Of a DNA stretch of 64,000 nucleotides, positions 12,602 to 22,773 are shown one piece after another. Each line of letters begins with the position of its first letter. Position 1 is the stretch's first letter. Both the position numbers and the translations under genes were made by a program. A model generated the notes under the pieces. That model was not told where the DNA came from and did no database searches. It saw only the letters and a list, made by a program, of their open reading frames with translations. The DNA is from Bolinopsis microptera (taxonomy: Eukaryota > Ctenophora > Tentaculata > Lobata > Bolinopsidae): contig NC_087082.1 in NCBI RefSeq assembly GCF_026151205.1, forward strand, positions 12,511,365 to 12,575,364, read 5' to 3'.

Positions 12602-13778
12602 CTGCAAATTATAAACATGTTACTTTCAAATTATACCTGGAATTTCAAGTATGTTCTGGTAAACTCGAATCCGAAACTCGAAACTCGAAGTTTTGGAGGA
12701 TTGAGGTCACAGGTGTGAAAATTGAACATATACACACCGTAATCATGCTAGGATCATTTTAACAAGGCTGAAAGATTATGAAATTCTCGAATATTCCTAA
12801 TTCATCACAGCACAAATTTTTCGTTACATTATTGATTGAGTCTCAATTGTGTTCAGCTGTGAGCAATTTGATTCTATTCTATTCTGGAAAACAATCATAT
12901 GTGTTTGTTTGTTTGTTTGTTTATAGAACCCGTCCCCAATCTCGTATTGGAAAATGACTAAACTCAGGTCTGAGTGTGAATACGGGTGGTACCTGCAAGA
13001 GTGTTCATTAAGCATTTAGAGTTCTGTAAAACTGCAGTTACAATTGTGCTAGAGTATTTTTAGTATATACGATTGGTATCAGAAATATATCCCTACATGC
13101 TTCCAAAATTTGTAAAGCCGTAGTACATACATATCACATTACACCAGAGCCTACACAGTGCAATCTCCTCCAGTCTATCTGCGCCGCGTATATTTGTATA
13201 AGCACACGGCGCAGACTGGAAAAAACCACACTCTGCAAGTTCAATCCAGTGCAATGCTACATGTACGTACTACGGCTTCATCTCCAACTTTCTGCACAAT
13301 GTACTGGAATGTTTTGAAGGAAAAGAAAGAACAAAAAAAGTGATATATATAAATAAAATCAGCGATTTAATGTTAGCCTTAGGACAGTAACTTTAATTCC
13401 CTGGTTTCTAAAATCAGCTTTAAAAAAAAAATAATAATAAAGTATGTAACGTCGATACCAAACCGATTATTGAGCGATAATAACTGAGTAGTTGATTCCT
13501 GGGTTGCAGAGTCATTCAGATGTTCCAGTCTTCGAATGTGGTTCTTGTTCAGTTCTTGACCAGAAGTGTCTAATGAAGTAAGTCAGACAAGCAAACTCTT
13601 CCTTAAATGCTCATATAAGTCGTCTCAATCCCAGAAATTATGAATGATGACCCAGTGTAAAAGTGCAGAAATCGGCCGAAAATAACAAAGACTAAAAACA
13701 GTTAAAAAGTGAAAGGATTCAAACACAAGGAAAATTAATAACTTAGAGCGTAAAAAGGAATATCTCCAAACGGAGTTT

Positions 13779-14838
13779 TCTGAGAGGGTGAGAGGTTCTT
13801 TAATTAGAGCTAATGAGTAAATGAGACCCACTAAAGGTACTAAAATTTAGTACCTTAATTTAGTCTAAATTAACCGGACTGCTAGCAAGGAATCGAGAGT
13901 GGGAATAAAACTAAAAGCGGAATAAATTTTAAGATAATGAAACAGAAACTGAAAGCTAAAATATATACCGTTCTAGAATGCCTCCGCAAACTATTGCTCC
14001 TTTGTAATGTGCACGTGTTAGTAAGTGTAGTAAAAAGATAAAAATAATAAAGCTATACAAATGAACGGAGCGGTGAAAATCTGAGAGGGTGAGAGGTTCT
14101 TTAATTAGAGCTAATGATTAAATGAGACCCACTAAAGGTACTAAAATTTAGTACCTTAATTTAGTCTAAATTAACCGGACTGCTAGCAAGGAATCGAGAG
14201 TGGGAATAAAACTAAAAGCGGAATAAATTTTAAGATAATGAAACAGAAACTGAAAGCTAAAATATATACCGTTCTAGAATGCCTCCGCAAACTATTGCTC
14301 CTTTGTAATGTGCACGTGTTAGTAAGTGTAGTAAAAAGATAAAAATAATAAAGCTATACAAATGAACGGAGCGGTGAAAATCTGAGAGGGTGAGAGGTTC
14401 TTTAATTAGAGCTAATGATTAAATGAGACCCACTAAAGGTACTAAAATTTAGTACCTTAATTTAGTCTAAATTAACCGGACTGCTAGCAAGGAATCGAGA
14501 GTGGGAATAAAACTAAAAGCGGAATAAATTTTAAGATAATGAAACAGAAACTGAAAGCTAAAATATATACCGTTCTAGAATGCCTCCGCAAACTATTGCT
14601 CCTTTGTAATGTGCACGTGTTAGTAAGTGTAGTAAAAAGATAAAAATAATAAAGCTATACAAATGAACGGAGCGGTGAAAATCTGAGAGGGTGAGAGGTT
14701 CTTTAATTAGAGCTAATGAGTAAATGAGACCCACTAAAGGTACTAAAATTTAGTACCTTAATTTAGTCTAAATTAACCGGACTGCTAGCAAGGAATCGAG
14801 AGTGGGAATAAAACTAAAAGCGGAATAAATTTTAAGAT
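13779..14838. repeat. 301-bp tandem array, about 3.5 copies
   Basis: Copies begin at 13780, 14081, 14382 and 14683 with ctgagagggtgagaggttc, an exact period of 301 bp. The last copy stops after about 155 bp at aattttaag. Copies are nearly identical. One visible difference is gagtaa in the first and last copies against gattaa in the middle two, so the middle copies arose by a recent duplication of one unit. Confidence 0.95.
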
Positions 14839-14974
14839 CAACAATCATATGTACCGGTAGAAGTATTCGAAGCAGGAATTACAGAAATGTTCGGTATCTG
14901 ACACGTGATACCAGCGTGCGCTCTTAGTACTGACACTGCATGCTACACTAGAGAAACATTCCACACCGGGGGAT

Positions 14975-15394
14975 TTGCAGTTCCCTAAGGGGGGAGATAA
15001 GGTGTTAGTTACTGAGGAAGATAAGGTGTTAGTTACTGAGGAAGATAAGGTGTTAGTTACTGAGGAAGATAAGGTGTTACTAAGTGAGGAAGATAAGGTG
15101 TTATTTACTGAGGAAGATAAGGTGTTAGTTACTGAGGAAGATAAGGTGTTAGTTACTGAGGAAGATAAGGTGTTAGTTACTGAGGAAGATAAGGTGTTAC
15201 TAAGTGAGGAAGATAAGGTGTTAGTTACTGAGGAAGATAAGGTGTTATTTACTGAGGAAGATAAGGTGTTAGTTAGTGAGGAAGATAAGGTGTTACGTAC
15301 TGAGGAAGATAAGGTGTTGGTTACTGAGGAAGATAAGGTGTTAGTTACTGAGGAAGATAATGTAGCTACTCAGAATAACGTGGCTACTACATAG
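14975..15394 (+). repeat. 24-bp minisatellite with an open frame (DKVLVTEE repeats)
   Basis: Fifteen consecutive 24-bp units (about 14996-15358) each encode an acidic octapeptide of the form DKVLVTEE. Changes fall mostly at positions 5 and 6 (V/L/F/R and T/S). The frame ends with DNVATQNNVATT and a TAG at 15392-15394. There is no ATG at the front. An acceptor-like gatttgcag directly precedes the frame at about 14971, so it could be a terminal exon. Because the period is a multiple of three, an open frame is expected by chance once the unit lacks stops, and the reverse strand also has an open frame. It may be non-coding. Confidence 0.7.
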
Positions 15395-16401
15395 TACATT
15401 ATCAGGCTACACAGTTTTGGGAGAGTTATGATTGCTATGCAACAGAGAATAATGTGAGAATTACCTTTTCGTCAGAGTACCTGATTACCAGAGTATAAAG
15501 ACATAAAAATTAAGACAGAACTGTGTAAACAATAAATACAGCATCTAGATTCTAGAACTAACCTCGACCACAGGAATCTAACTTGTCTGCACCTCCTTTG
15601 TCAATCAGGTGACGTTTCCTTTTATTGGGCTTTAGATCTTGCATTCTATAATGAGGTGATTTCTTGGTGATATCAATAAACAATCTTGAGAAACGGTACA
15701 TAATGAAAATACTGGAAGTTTCCCCACTTTTGATAGAAAAAAAAATCTGTTGAAATGTTATCCTCATAGACATAGTCCAGTTACCTGATTCATTGTTATA
15801 GGTCTAAATATTTCAATCTACGGAATTTGTCAAATTGCAACATTTTGTCGGAATAAATTTAAACTAGACCGGAATATCCAAAACAGTATAATTCTAATTA
15901 CCAAGATGTCAACGCATCTGTTCATGGTATGTGTCGACCACCACAGTAGTGACAACAGTTAACTGCAGTGCTCCATACCATCGCAGCTTTTGTTTGATCG
16001 CCTACTCTTATTCAGACCGTTATTTGACTGGACCAGATTTATTTATTGTCCTCTGGTAAAATATTTTCCACCGTTTTGGTCGTTTTCAAGATTATCCGAT
16101 CCTGGTCAATGTCAGTACTTAATAACAAGGCAGTTGATTGATTGAAGTTCGATAAAAATCCATCAAGAAATTAAGGCTATAATTATAGCTGACTATTGTT
16201 GTTTTGTCATCAATATTTTGCATTTCTCAGATGAATGACAAAAATTTAAAATACAAGGAACAACTTTTCGCGTTTTGGCCATCGTGATTATCCATTTAAA
16301 CTCCGACTCAAACTAGACAGGTTCAACTATGCCACAATAATTTACATATTGAGATAAATTTTTAATCCCATATTACATATTAGGTATACTAACAGAGGGT
16401 G

Positions 16402-17292
16402 ATGAGAAGGATGATGAAAAGGATGAAAATGATGAGCTGCAGGGAGTTCCAAAAGTACTTACCCCAACCGCCCCTGATCCTAGCCAGTCTCTTAGCACAG
16501 ATGACAATTGAACACGTGACATTATGGTACGAGTGTTACATACCACTGATATGTGGCCCCTGCCAGCTGATATGGGCCCAGTTCTTAGCCCTATCCGTTC
16601 TCATGACCATTTTGTCAGTTGTCAAAACCTCTAAATATTACAAAGTTGGTAGAGCGGCCCTGACTTTCATTGGATCACTGATTCTAAACATGAGTGCTGC
16701 AATTGATACTACGGTAGCAATGATGAGTTGTTATAGTAAGTACTACTACTATTTCACCCCTCTAGTGTACACTGCAACTGTGGTTCTTGGTTTGGCTGCT
16801 GTACTTGTTACAATGATCTTCCTGTGGAAATCACCAAAAGAACCCCGGCAAAATCCCCGGTTTTTGTCCCATCTCCCAGATTCAGAGGTCTTACTAGCGG
16901 GAGTGTGCATACAATATGCATTCGAGTGGCTAGGCTACTTTGTAATAACATGGTCTGGTGATAGCCAGTGTTACGCCAACTGGATCGTGTTGCTAGCCAT
17001 CTCATACATGCTCACTGGCATTGAAGTCTGGAAATCTACAGCACCATATAAGGTCTCCCGCGGTATCCTGACCTTTGCTGGCTCCTTCAGTTTGAATTTG
17101 TGTTCTGGTGAGATGGGCCACGATTCATTCCAAAGTTGCATACTTTCGGAGAAATCCCCAGAGATGTCCTTTATTAGAGCCATGTTTACAGCTGTCACTG
17201 CTGTGGGGGCGGTGGTGGTGACCATTATTTTCCTGATCAGACGCGAGCCCACTGAGACAACAGTTAGATGCGGGAAATGTGAAGTTCCGTAA
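16402..17292 (+). CDS. Eight-helix membrane protein with an internal duplication (MARVEL/MYADM-like architecture)
   Basis: A 296-codon frame from ATG 16402; the GTG just before it is not a likely start. A Met/Arg/Lys-rich N-terminus is followed by about eight hydrophobic segments (near residues 25-42, 57-75, 84-105, 120-142, 163-185, 195-210, 220-236 and 262-285). The two halves are related: KVGRAALTFIGSLILNMSA in the first answers KVSRGILTFAGSFSLNLCSG in the second. Each half also carries conserved-looking Cys in the loops. Two four-helix units in tandem resemble the MARVEL-domain layout of MYADM proteins. I infer that family from shape only. An acceptor-like tactaacag sits just upstream, so a 5' exon may exist. 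Neighbours are KDM1B (minus) and the TMEM45-like gene (minus). Confidence 0.7.
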   Translation: MRRMMKRMKMMSCREFQKYLPQPPLILASLLAQMTIEHVTLWYECYIPLICGPCQLIWAQFLALSVLMTILSVVKTSKYYKVGRAALTFIGSLILNMSAAIDTTVAMMSCYSKYYYYFTPLVYTATVVLGLAAVLVTMIFLWKSPKEPRQNPRFLSHLPDSEVLLAGVCIQYAFEWLGYFVITWSGDSQCYANWIVLLAISYMLTGIEVWKSTAPYKVSRGILTFAGSFSLNLCSGEMGHDSFQSCILSEKSPEMSFIRAMFTAVTAVGAVVVTIIFLIRREPTETTVRCGKCEVP

Positions 17293-19339
17293 CTTGTCAT
17301 TTATCATTTACCGCAAGTTTTTGCTAGCATTATCTCATAAATTTTGCCGTTCAAATCATTCTTCTATTCTTTAAATTTTTAGACATTTTGTGACTTAGTT
17401 CACTAGCTACGACTTGGGACATTTTGGGACCGGAATCGGTATATTCTGGGACTGTAGTTTAAGGACATTTTGGGACCGAAGCTTTCGTCAAAGAATTCCA
17501 CTGACCTGATGACTATTTTAGTTTGTCTCTTTTAGCTACTGATCACGATTTCTAGTATAGTTATCTTATCAACTTAATATTTTTTCATTTAAAATTTCAT
17601 ATTCTTTAATGAGCTGCATTAACAGTTTTTTGTACATTTAGACTACCTTAGGGCCAATAAATTTGGTTCACAATAAGTTTGGTTACCATAATTTTGGTTA
17701 CCATAATTTTAGTCACAAATTTCGCAAATTTTTAGTCTACAACAATTTTAGTCACATTTTTTGACTTTTCGAGACCATTTTCCATTCCATTTACCTTAAG
17801 AACGACAAATTTAGTCTACCCCGCGCAGTCTGAGCATTACAGATTAAGCTGCAATTCGTTACTCAGGAATTTCAATAACATCAGATCCAGAGTTTGTGAC
17901 TCTGTATCACTACGTTCTTCAGTACACTGTTCAGTTTCTTTTTCAGCCTTTTTCGACGTTACCATTTTTGTCGGAACGACGTAGTTTATGTCGATATGAT
18001 CCTTCAGCCGTTTCAACAGAGCATGTATTGGGATGGATCGATTAAAAATGTAATGTCCAAGAGGAGCTCTAACCCTATAAATGCAATAGGAATTTGGTAC
18101 GGTTTTGTGCAGTAGGAACGGTGATGTCATATATTAATTATAAACAATGTTAGCTTAATAATATTCATGTCATACTTGCTCTACTGAAATTTTGGTCTGC
18201 TTTAAAATTAGTCGCCGAAAAATTTAGTCTCATGAAATTTGGTTTACAACAATTTTAGTCAAAAGTTTGACTAAATTTATGGTAGACTAAATTTGTCGTT
18301 CTTAAGGTAATGTTATTAAAAAAGCCGATTTACAATGTTCTCAAAAAGGCCGATTTAGGCCACATATAAGGTCAGTTTACCATTTTGTACGGTGCTTGGT
18401 CACAAAAAAACATTTGCAGATAACCTAAGAGTAACGTAAAGATAAATTTAGCTTCACTTTGGTATAATTGTAATGAAGAAAAATTACGATGAAATTGTTT
18501 CCAATTCCAGACTTACTAAAGTAAAACTCGTTATGAATTCTTTAAAAGATGGTTTAAATGATCATGTCTTTATAATTACAATCTGAAATACAGTATAATA
18601 CAATTAAATTCATGCGATGTGATCGAATAATAATGATATCAAGAGACAAAAGAGAAAATAAAATGAATAGCAATCATCATTTTAATATAATAACAAAAAA
18701 CTCTACATTCTGTTTAACTAATCAATTAGTGTCTCGTTTCGTGTAATATAGCGATATTAATGAAGTGCAACGTCTTTAGCCTTTGAAGCAAACGCTTGTC
18801 TAATGTCTATATAATTAGTATAAGCAATATGTTTAAACTTTTAAAACTATTTCAAAATGTGTATCTACTATCTGGGCTTATTTTTGTATAAATCTCATGA
18901 TATAAATACTAGTAAATAGTGTGTGTATTGTGTAATGATACAATTGATGTGAAATTTTGTGTTTTAGTAGGGACTAGTACAATGAAATTTAAATAATTAA
19001 ATAGAGTCCTTTATAAAATAATTAGAAAAATTGAAATTAAATATTATGTACAATTAAACAGATGGCGATCTTTAAATTATTCTCAAGCATATAATTATAA
19101 TTTAGTTATCTCCATAGAATTCATCTCTATATTTCAGTTGAAAAACGTATGGATCGATGTAATCATTCATCCTTTACTCATTTATCAATTGTTCAATGTT
19201 CATCTTAGATATTCTATATTATCATCTCTCATTTCAAAAACATATTGATTTAAACTGTGCAAATTTTGCAAATAATCAAAAAAATAAAAAGCACCTCAAA
19301 CCCATCGTTCATCAAAGCATCCTCCTGCCTCAATTGTCT
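17293..19339. other. Intergenic region with one inverted-repeat element
   Basis: Apart from the TIR element at 17791-18310 and its motif-sharing flanks (17640-17790), this is AT-rich DNA without a recognised gene. It presumably includes the 3' UTRs of the converging membrane-protein and TMEM45-like genes. Confidence 0.5.
17791..18310. mobile_element. Non-autonomous DNA element with perfect 30-bp terminal inverted repeats
   Basis: The first 30 bases (ttaccttaagaacgacaaat...) are exactly the reverse complement of the last 30. The inside has several copies of an aattttagtc / gactaaa motif close to both ends, and similar motifs also occur in the 150 bp to the left. I cannot see a clear target-site duplication. 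A 97-codon minus-strand frame at 17837-18130 lies inside it and matches nothing I recognise. Size and structure fit a MITE or a deleted transposon. Confidence 0.75.
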
Positions 19340-21186
19340 CTAGTCGGAGTCTAGAAGTCCATTCATCTCCAGTGGTCGTGTATTGATGACATGATTCGCT
19401 CGCCGAGAGTAGTATCCGTTCATAATGAGAGCTATAACTAACATGAGTAAAACAACACCAATAAACGTCCAGCTGAAAGAATAGTGTAATTTAAGATTAA
19501 AATGGGATGAAAATGACATTTTTATCGTTACTCTTAATATACTGATAGACATTGATTTAAATAGCCACAACAGTATGTACCAAGCGATGAAACTTGATTG
19601 TTTACAAACAAAAATAAGAAAGGGCAAGTCTCAGCTTACCAAAAGAACACGTCAGCTAACATGGCATGAGCAGCATTGTCTAACTTCCACAGCGTATCCG
19701 GAAATGGTGAGTAGATAATAAACCCAACCTAGGATGAAAGTAGATTATAATGCGGATATCGCAGCAACGTGCTAAATTAATTCAAACGCATCATGATTCA
19801 GGAAGCATTTAAATAAACTGTTTTCAAAATTTAAACACAAAAAATGACAATTATTTGCCAAGTATTTGACACGTATTCCATTAACAGTTTCCTGCAATGT
19901 GTGGCAAAACGTGACCCCACTCTCCCGCTAATTCCCTCACCTCACAGAACCAGATACCGTGTAAGACCAAGAGACAGCTGTAAAGAACAGATGCAATGAT
20001 AGAGGAGGGGTTGTAAAGCAGGTATACGAGGGTACCGGATACTGCCACTCCACTGTAGGTTATCAACAAGTGGCACTGAAAAAAAGGAGGATTATGAGCT
20101 AGACAGTGGTTATCTTCATTTGTTTCACACCCTCAAAATGTAAGCACATCTGCAGTCTGCACATTATAACGAGTAAGATTTAAACAGGCAAACCTGTGCA
20201 TCGAGTATCTCCCGATCGTGGGTATGTCCGTAAAAGAGTGCAGACTCGAGCAAGTAAGCAGCAATGTAGGACATGTACCACAAAGTCCTACCGTTCTTAC
20301 CGTATCTCGGACACTGAACAAAACTCGGTTAGGCCAAAGTAAACTATCAACTCTCGTTATATAATAAAATTGGTATTAAAGCAGGATTAAAATTCAAGCA
20401 ATAGGGTTTGAGGCTTGAGCTGTAACAACACATTTTTTAAGTTTAGAGAATTTCCCTCCCTGTTAAAAATGGGTTATTTCTGACACTAACCACGAGATCG
20501 AAGATTCCAGTGATGAAGAAGAGAAGGTACATGGTGAAGTGCTGCCAATCTACTGAATCAGGGTCCTGAGAGGAGTTTCAGTTTACATGCATAATACAAT
20601 CTTTGAGAGAGACAGTAATCAGTATCTATGAAAAGTCACAGAGTCTCAATAATGGAGTAAATAATTGTAGTAACATTGAACAAGTTAAAATATTACTGAA
20701 TTAATTTAAGATAAGATGATAATATATAAAATATACAATTGCTAGTCAGTTTACCTCTTCCTTAATAAACAGCAACCAGTGAGCACTAAAACATTGAGAA
20801 AACATTCCAGCGACACACAAAATTATCTTGCCCAGAGGCTCTAATGTTTTACTGAACACATTCTGATGGATGTACACTCCTGGTAGTGAGAAATTATTTG
20901 AAAATTCAGACAAAAATTCTCGGCTCAAAAATCCCTGTTACAGATTGATCATTCAGCAATACAGGCAACGAAAGACATGGACAAAAAGAAATATTTAAGA
21001 CGGCTACAAATCAAACGTTCATCTTCATGAAAGTTCTGATTCAAAAGTTTATGAATTATGACATAAAACACTCCTAATAAAATGCAAACCTTGAAGATGG
21101 TAGTTACGTAGACAGTTGAAAAGATACCACCAGCCCAGAAAGAAGAACATGGTTCCAGGGAAAATGTGTGAAACCAAGGTCCCCAT
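19340..21186 (-). CDS. TMEM45-family (DUF716) multi-pass membrane protein, 7 exons
   Basis: Exons in transcript order: 21090-21186 (ATG at 21186), 20755-20879, 20491-20565, 20194-20313, 19941-20075, 19640-19728, 19340-19472. All junctions are GT-AG and the phases agree, giving 257 codons plus stop. Family marks: FPGTMFFFLGWW near the N-terminus; WQHFTMYLLFFITGIFD; LLESALFYGHTHDREILDAQ, with the family's F-Y-x-H-x-H-x-R pattern; then LVLHGIWFCEVGFIIYSPFP. About seven hydrophobic segments are visible. The cytosolic tail ends RPLEMNGLLDSD. TMEM45 proteins are membrane proteins whose biochemical role is poorly defined. The gene looks complete and undamaged. Confidence 0.85.
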
Positions 21187-21529
21187 TTCCCTGATAGCAC
21201 CCTATGTAATGGTGAATCTTGTCATCAAAGAGTAAAATGTTTGTCTATTTTTACTAAGAGCTGATAACATGATGTTGTATAGAAATGCAAGTTGGTTGTG
21301 ATAATGGTTGCTTAATGCTTATTCATAAATTGAAAGAACCAATGGTAATAGAAATACATAAGTAAGGAAAAAGATTGCTATAAATTAAACTTGGAAATGG
21401 AGACGTTGTAAAAGTTATAATATAAAAAGGTTGGGCAACAAAAAGAATCAAACAATTACATTTCAGGGTCAATGAAAAAAAGTTTCAAATTTAAAAACAT
21501 GCTGAATGAGAGGCCAACCAATATCTAGT

Positions 21530-22291
21530 TTATTCGCCAATTAATTTCATTACTTCATCCCAATGGCTTTTTCTTGACCATTGCTTGGAGTATTCATCAT
21601 TTGGTGCTTCCATAAGAATACCTCTTATAAACTTAGCACATTGAGCTGGTGATATCATATCGCCATTTTGTTTCCCAATATCAAAATACTTAGTGTGTTC
21701 CAAGTTCAGTTTCTTAGCTTTTTCATAATGGTCCCAAACACCCTCTGTATCAACCATACCGGGTAAAATATTGCATATACCAACATTCTGAGGAGGACAT
21801 TCCACTAAAAGTTGCTCATATAATTTGTGAAATGCCATCTTGGTTATTCCATAAGTTGCAGTGCCCACTTGAGATTGATATACCACACTAGTACCAAGGT
21901 GACATATTCGGCCATGTGATTTACTCAATCGGGACAGGAATCCCTGAGTCAACATTAATGGTGCTGTAACATTGACTCTTAAAGCAAGTTCAAAGGCATC
22001 TTGCTGTATATCTCCTAATTTTGCAGGGTCACCAACAGCAGCATTTTGAACAAGATAGGAGACGTCATCTTCTTCTGGAATGGCATTAACAATTGATTCA
22101 ATTCCCTCTTTCGTTGCAACATCAGCTTGAAGAACATGAATGTAACTTGGATTTTGTTCTTTTGTATTCTCCAATGGTATCAACCTTCGTCCAATGGCTA
22201 AAATATGGACACCATGTCTTGCCAATTCTATACTCAAGGCTGCCCCAATACCAGTTCCAGCACCTGTGATGACAGCCCACCGGTTAACCAT
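21530..22291 (-). CDS. Classical short-chain dehydrogenase/reductase, intronless
   Basis: 253 residues from ATG 22291, the usual length for this family. Rossmann cofactor motif TGAGTGIG at residues 9-16; NAAVG at 83-87 in place of NNAG; catalytic Ser135, Tyr147 and Lys151 (YGITK); PG motif at 177-178. Predicted to be a soluble NAD(P)H-dependent oxidoreductase. The substrate cannot be told from sequence. The glycine-rich motif is followed by IGRR, where basic residues often favour NADP(H). Lack of introns, against seven exons in the gene next door, suggests a retrocopy or a transferred gene, but small SDR genes can be naturally single-exon. Confidence 0.88.
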   Translation of the reverse strand: MVNRWAVITGAGTGIGAALSIELARHGVHILAIGRRLIPLENTKEQNPSYIHVLQADVATKEGIESIVNAIPEEDDVSYLVQNAAVGDPAKLGDIQQDAFELALRVNVTAPLMLTQGFLSRLSKSHGRICHLGTSVVYQSQVGTATYGITKMAFHKLYEQLLVECPPQNVGICNILPGMVDTEGVWDHYEKAKKLNLEHTKYFDIGKQNGDMISPAQCAKFIRGILMEAPNDEYSKQWSRKSHWDEVMKLIGE

Positions 22292-22650
22292 TGAACTGAA
22301 ACTGAAATCTGAGGGACAGCTTTATGTTATAGGTTCAAGTATTTTTCAATTCCCATATCTAAGTGCAATAGTAAAAAACATTAAATGCAAGAATCGTTTT
22401 AGATAAGTAGTAAAAAATCGTTCACAAACCAACACCACATGATATGTTATAATATGAATAATGAGGTGTTCTGCTCAAATCTATTTTAACCATTGAAGCA
22501 ATATGTTCAACTCTGTACTGAGCTTTCCTTGCATTAACCTCAATGTGTGCCAATTTTTTTTCTTTTAAATAAATTGTTTCAAACAGTATACACATAATGT
22601 CACAATGACCCTATATAAAAATAACCCTTCTAAACTGTGCCAATTGGTAG
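22292..22650. other. Short spacer: SDR upstream region up to the retrotransposon
   Basis: AT-rich, no frame of note. It would contain the SDR promoter. The gypsy element inserted about 360 bp upstream of the SDR start codon. Confidence 0.5.
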
Positions 22651-22655
22651 GCAAT
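22651..22655. repeat. Target-site duplication, left copy
   Basis: gcaat immediately left of the 5' LTR, repeated at 27976-27980 immediately right of the 3' LTR. Confidence 0.93.
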
Positions 22656-22772
22656 TGTTATATATATTGAACATTGATTGCTATCATAATTTGTTATTAA
22701 CGATTTGTTCTTCCCTAGCCTCTATGATTACGTGTTAACAACTTGTTTTATTTCTACGCTCACGCTACAACA
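22656..22772 (+). repeat. 5' LTR, 117 bp
   Basis: Starts tgttatatatattgaac and ends gctcacgctacaaca. Matches 27859-27975 with no difference that I can find. No AATAAA is visible inside, so the R/U5 boundaries are not defined. Confidence 0.95.
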
Positions 22773-22773
22773 A

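Larger units (their letters stand above)
12602..16398. other. Upstream KDM1B region; candidate 5' exons only
   Basis: The first KDM1B exon I can prove starts at 12601 and needs an upstream exon ending after two bases of a codon. Two minus-strand stretches look exon-like but are unproven. One is about 13465-13565: an open frame containing LNKNHIRRLEHLND after an AG and before a GT. The other is about 15553-15645: MQDLKPNKRKRHLIDKGG, a basic NLS-like start, followed by a GT donor. A hairpin-forming repeat lies at 13169-13219. The 301-bp and 24-bp arrays occupy 13779-15363. Confidence 0.35.

Noticed and set aside
12824..13015. Minus-strand stretch with an acceptor-like ttgcag near 12990 as the missing KDM1B zinc-finger exon
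   Set aside because: The translation shares only Tyr-His with the finger and has none of the required cysteines.
14996..15358. Reverse-strand open frame (Ser/Thr-rich) through the 24-bp array
   Set aside because: Any 24-bp unit without stops stays open in the same frame throughout the array, so this is not evidence of coding.
16394..16510. Alternative plus-strand frame at the start of the membrane-protein gene (acidic, Asp/Glu/Lys-rich)
   Set aside because: It stops soon after, whereas the chosen frame continues through eight hydrophobic segments with an internal duplication.
18722..19339. Possible extra TMEM45-like exons downstream of 19340
   Set aside because: The frame reaches a stop at 19340 after a complete family C-terminus, and the DNA beyond is AT-rich with no open frame.
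22705..22773. Extension of gag upstream into the LTR
   Set aside because: It would need a TTG start inside the LTR. The ATG at 22774 directly after the LTR is the natural start.
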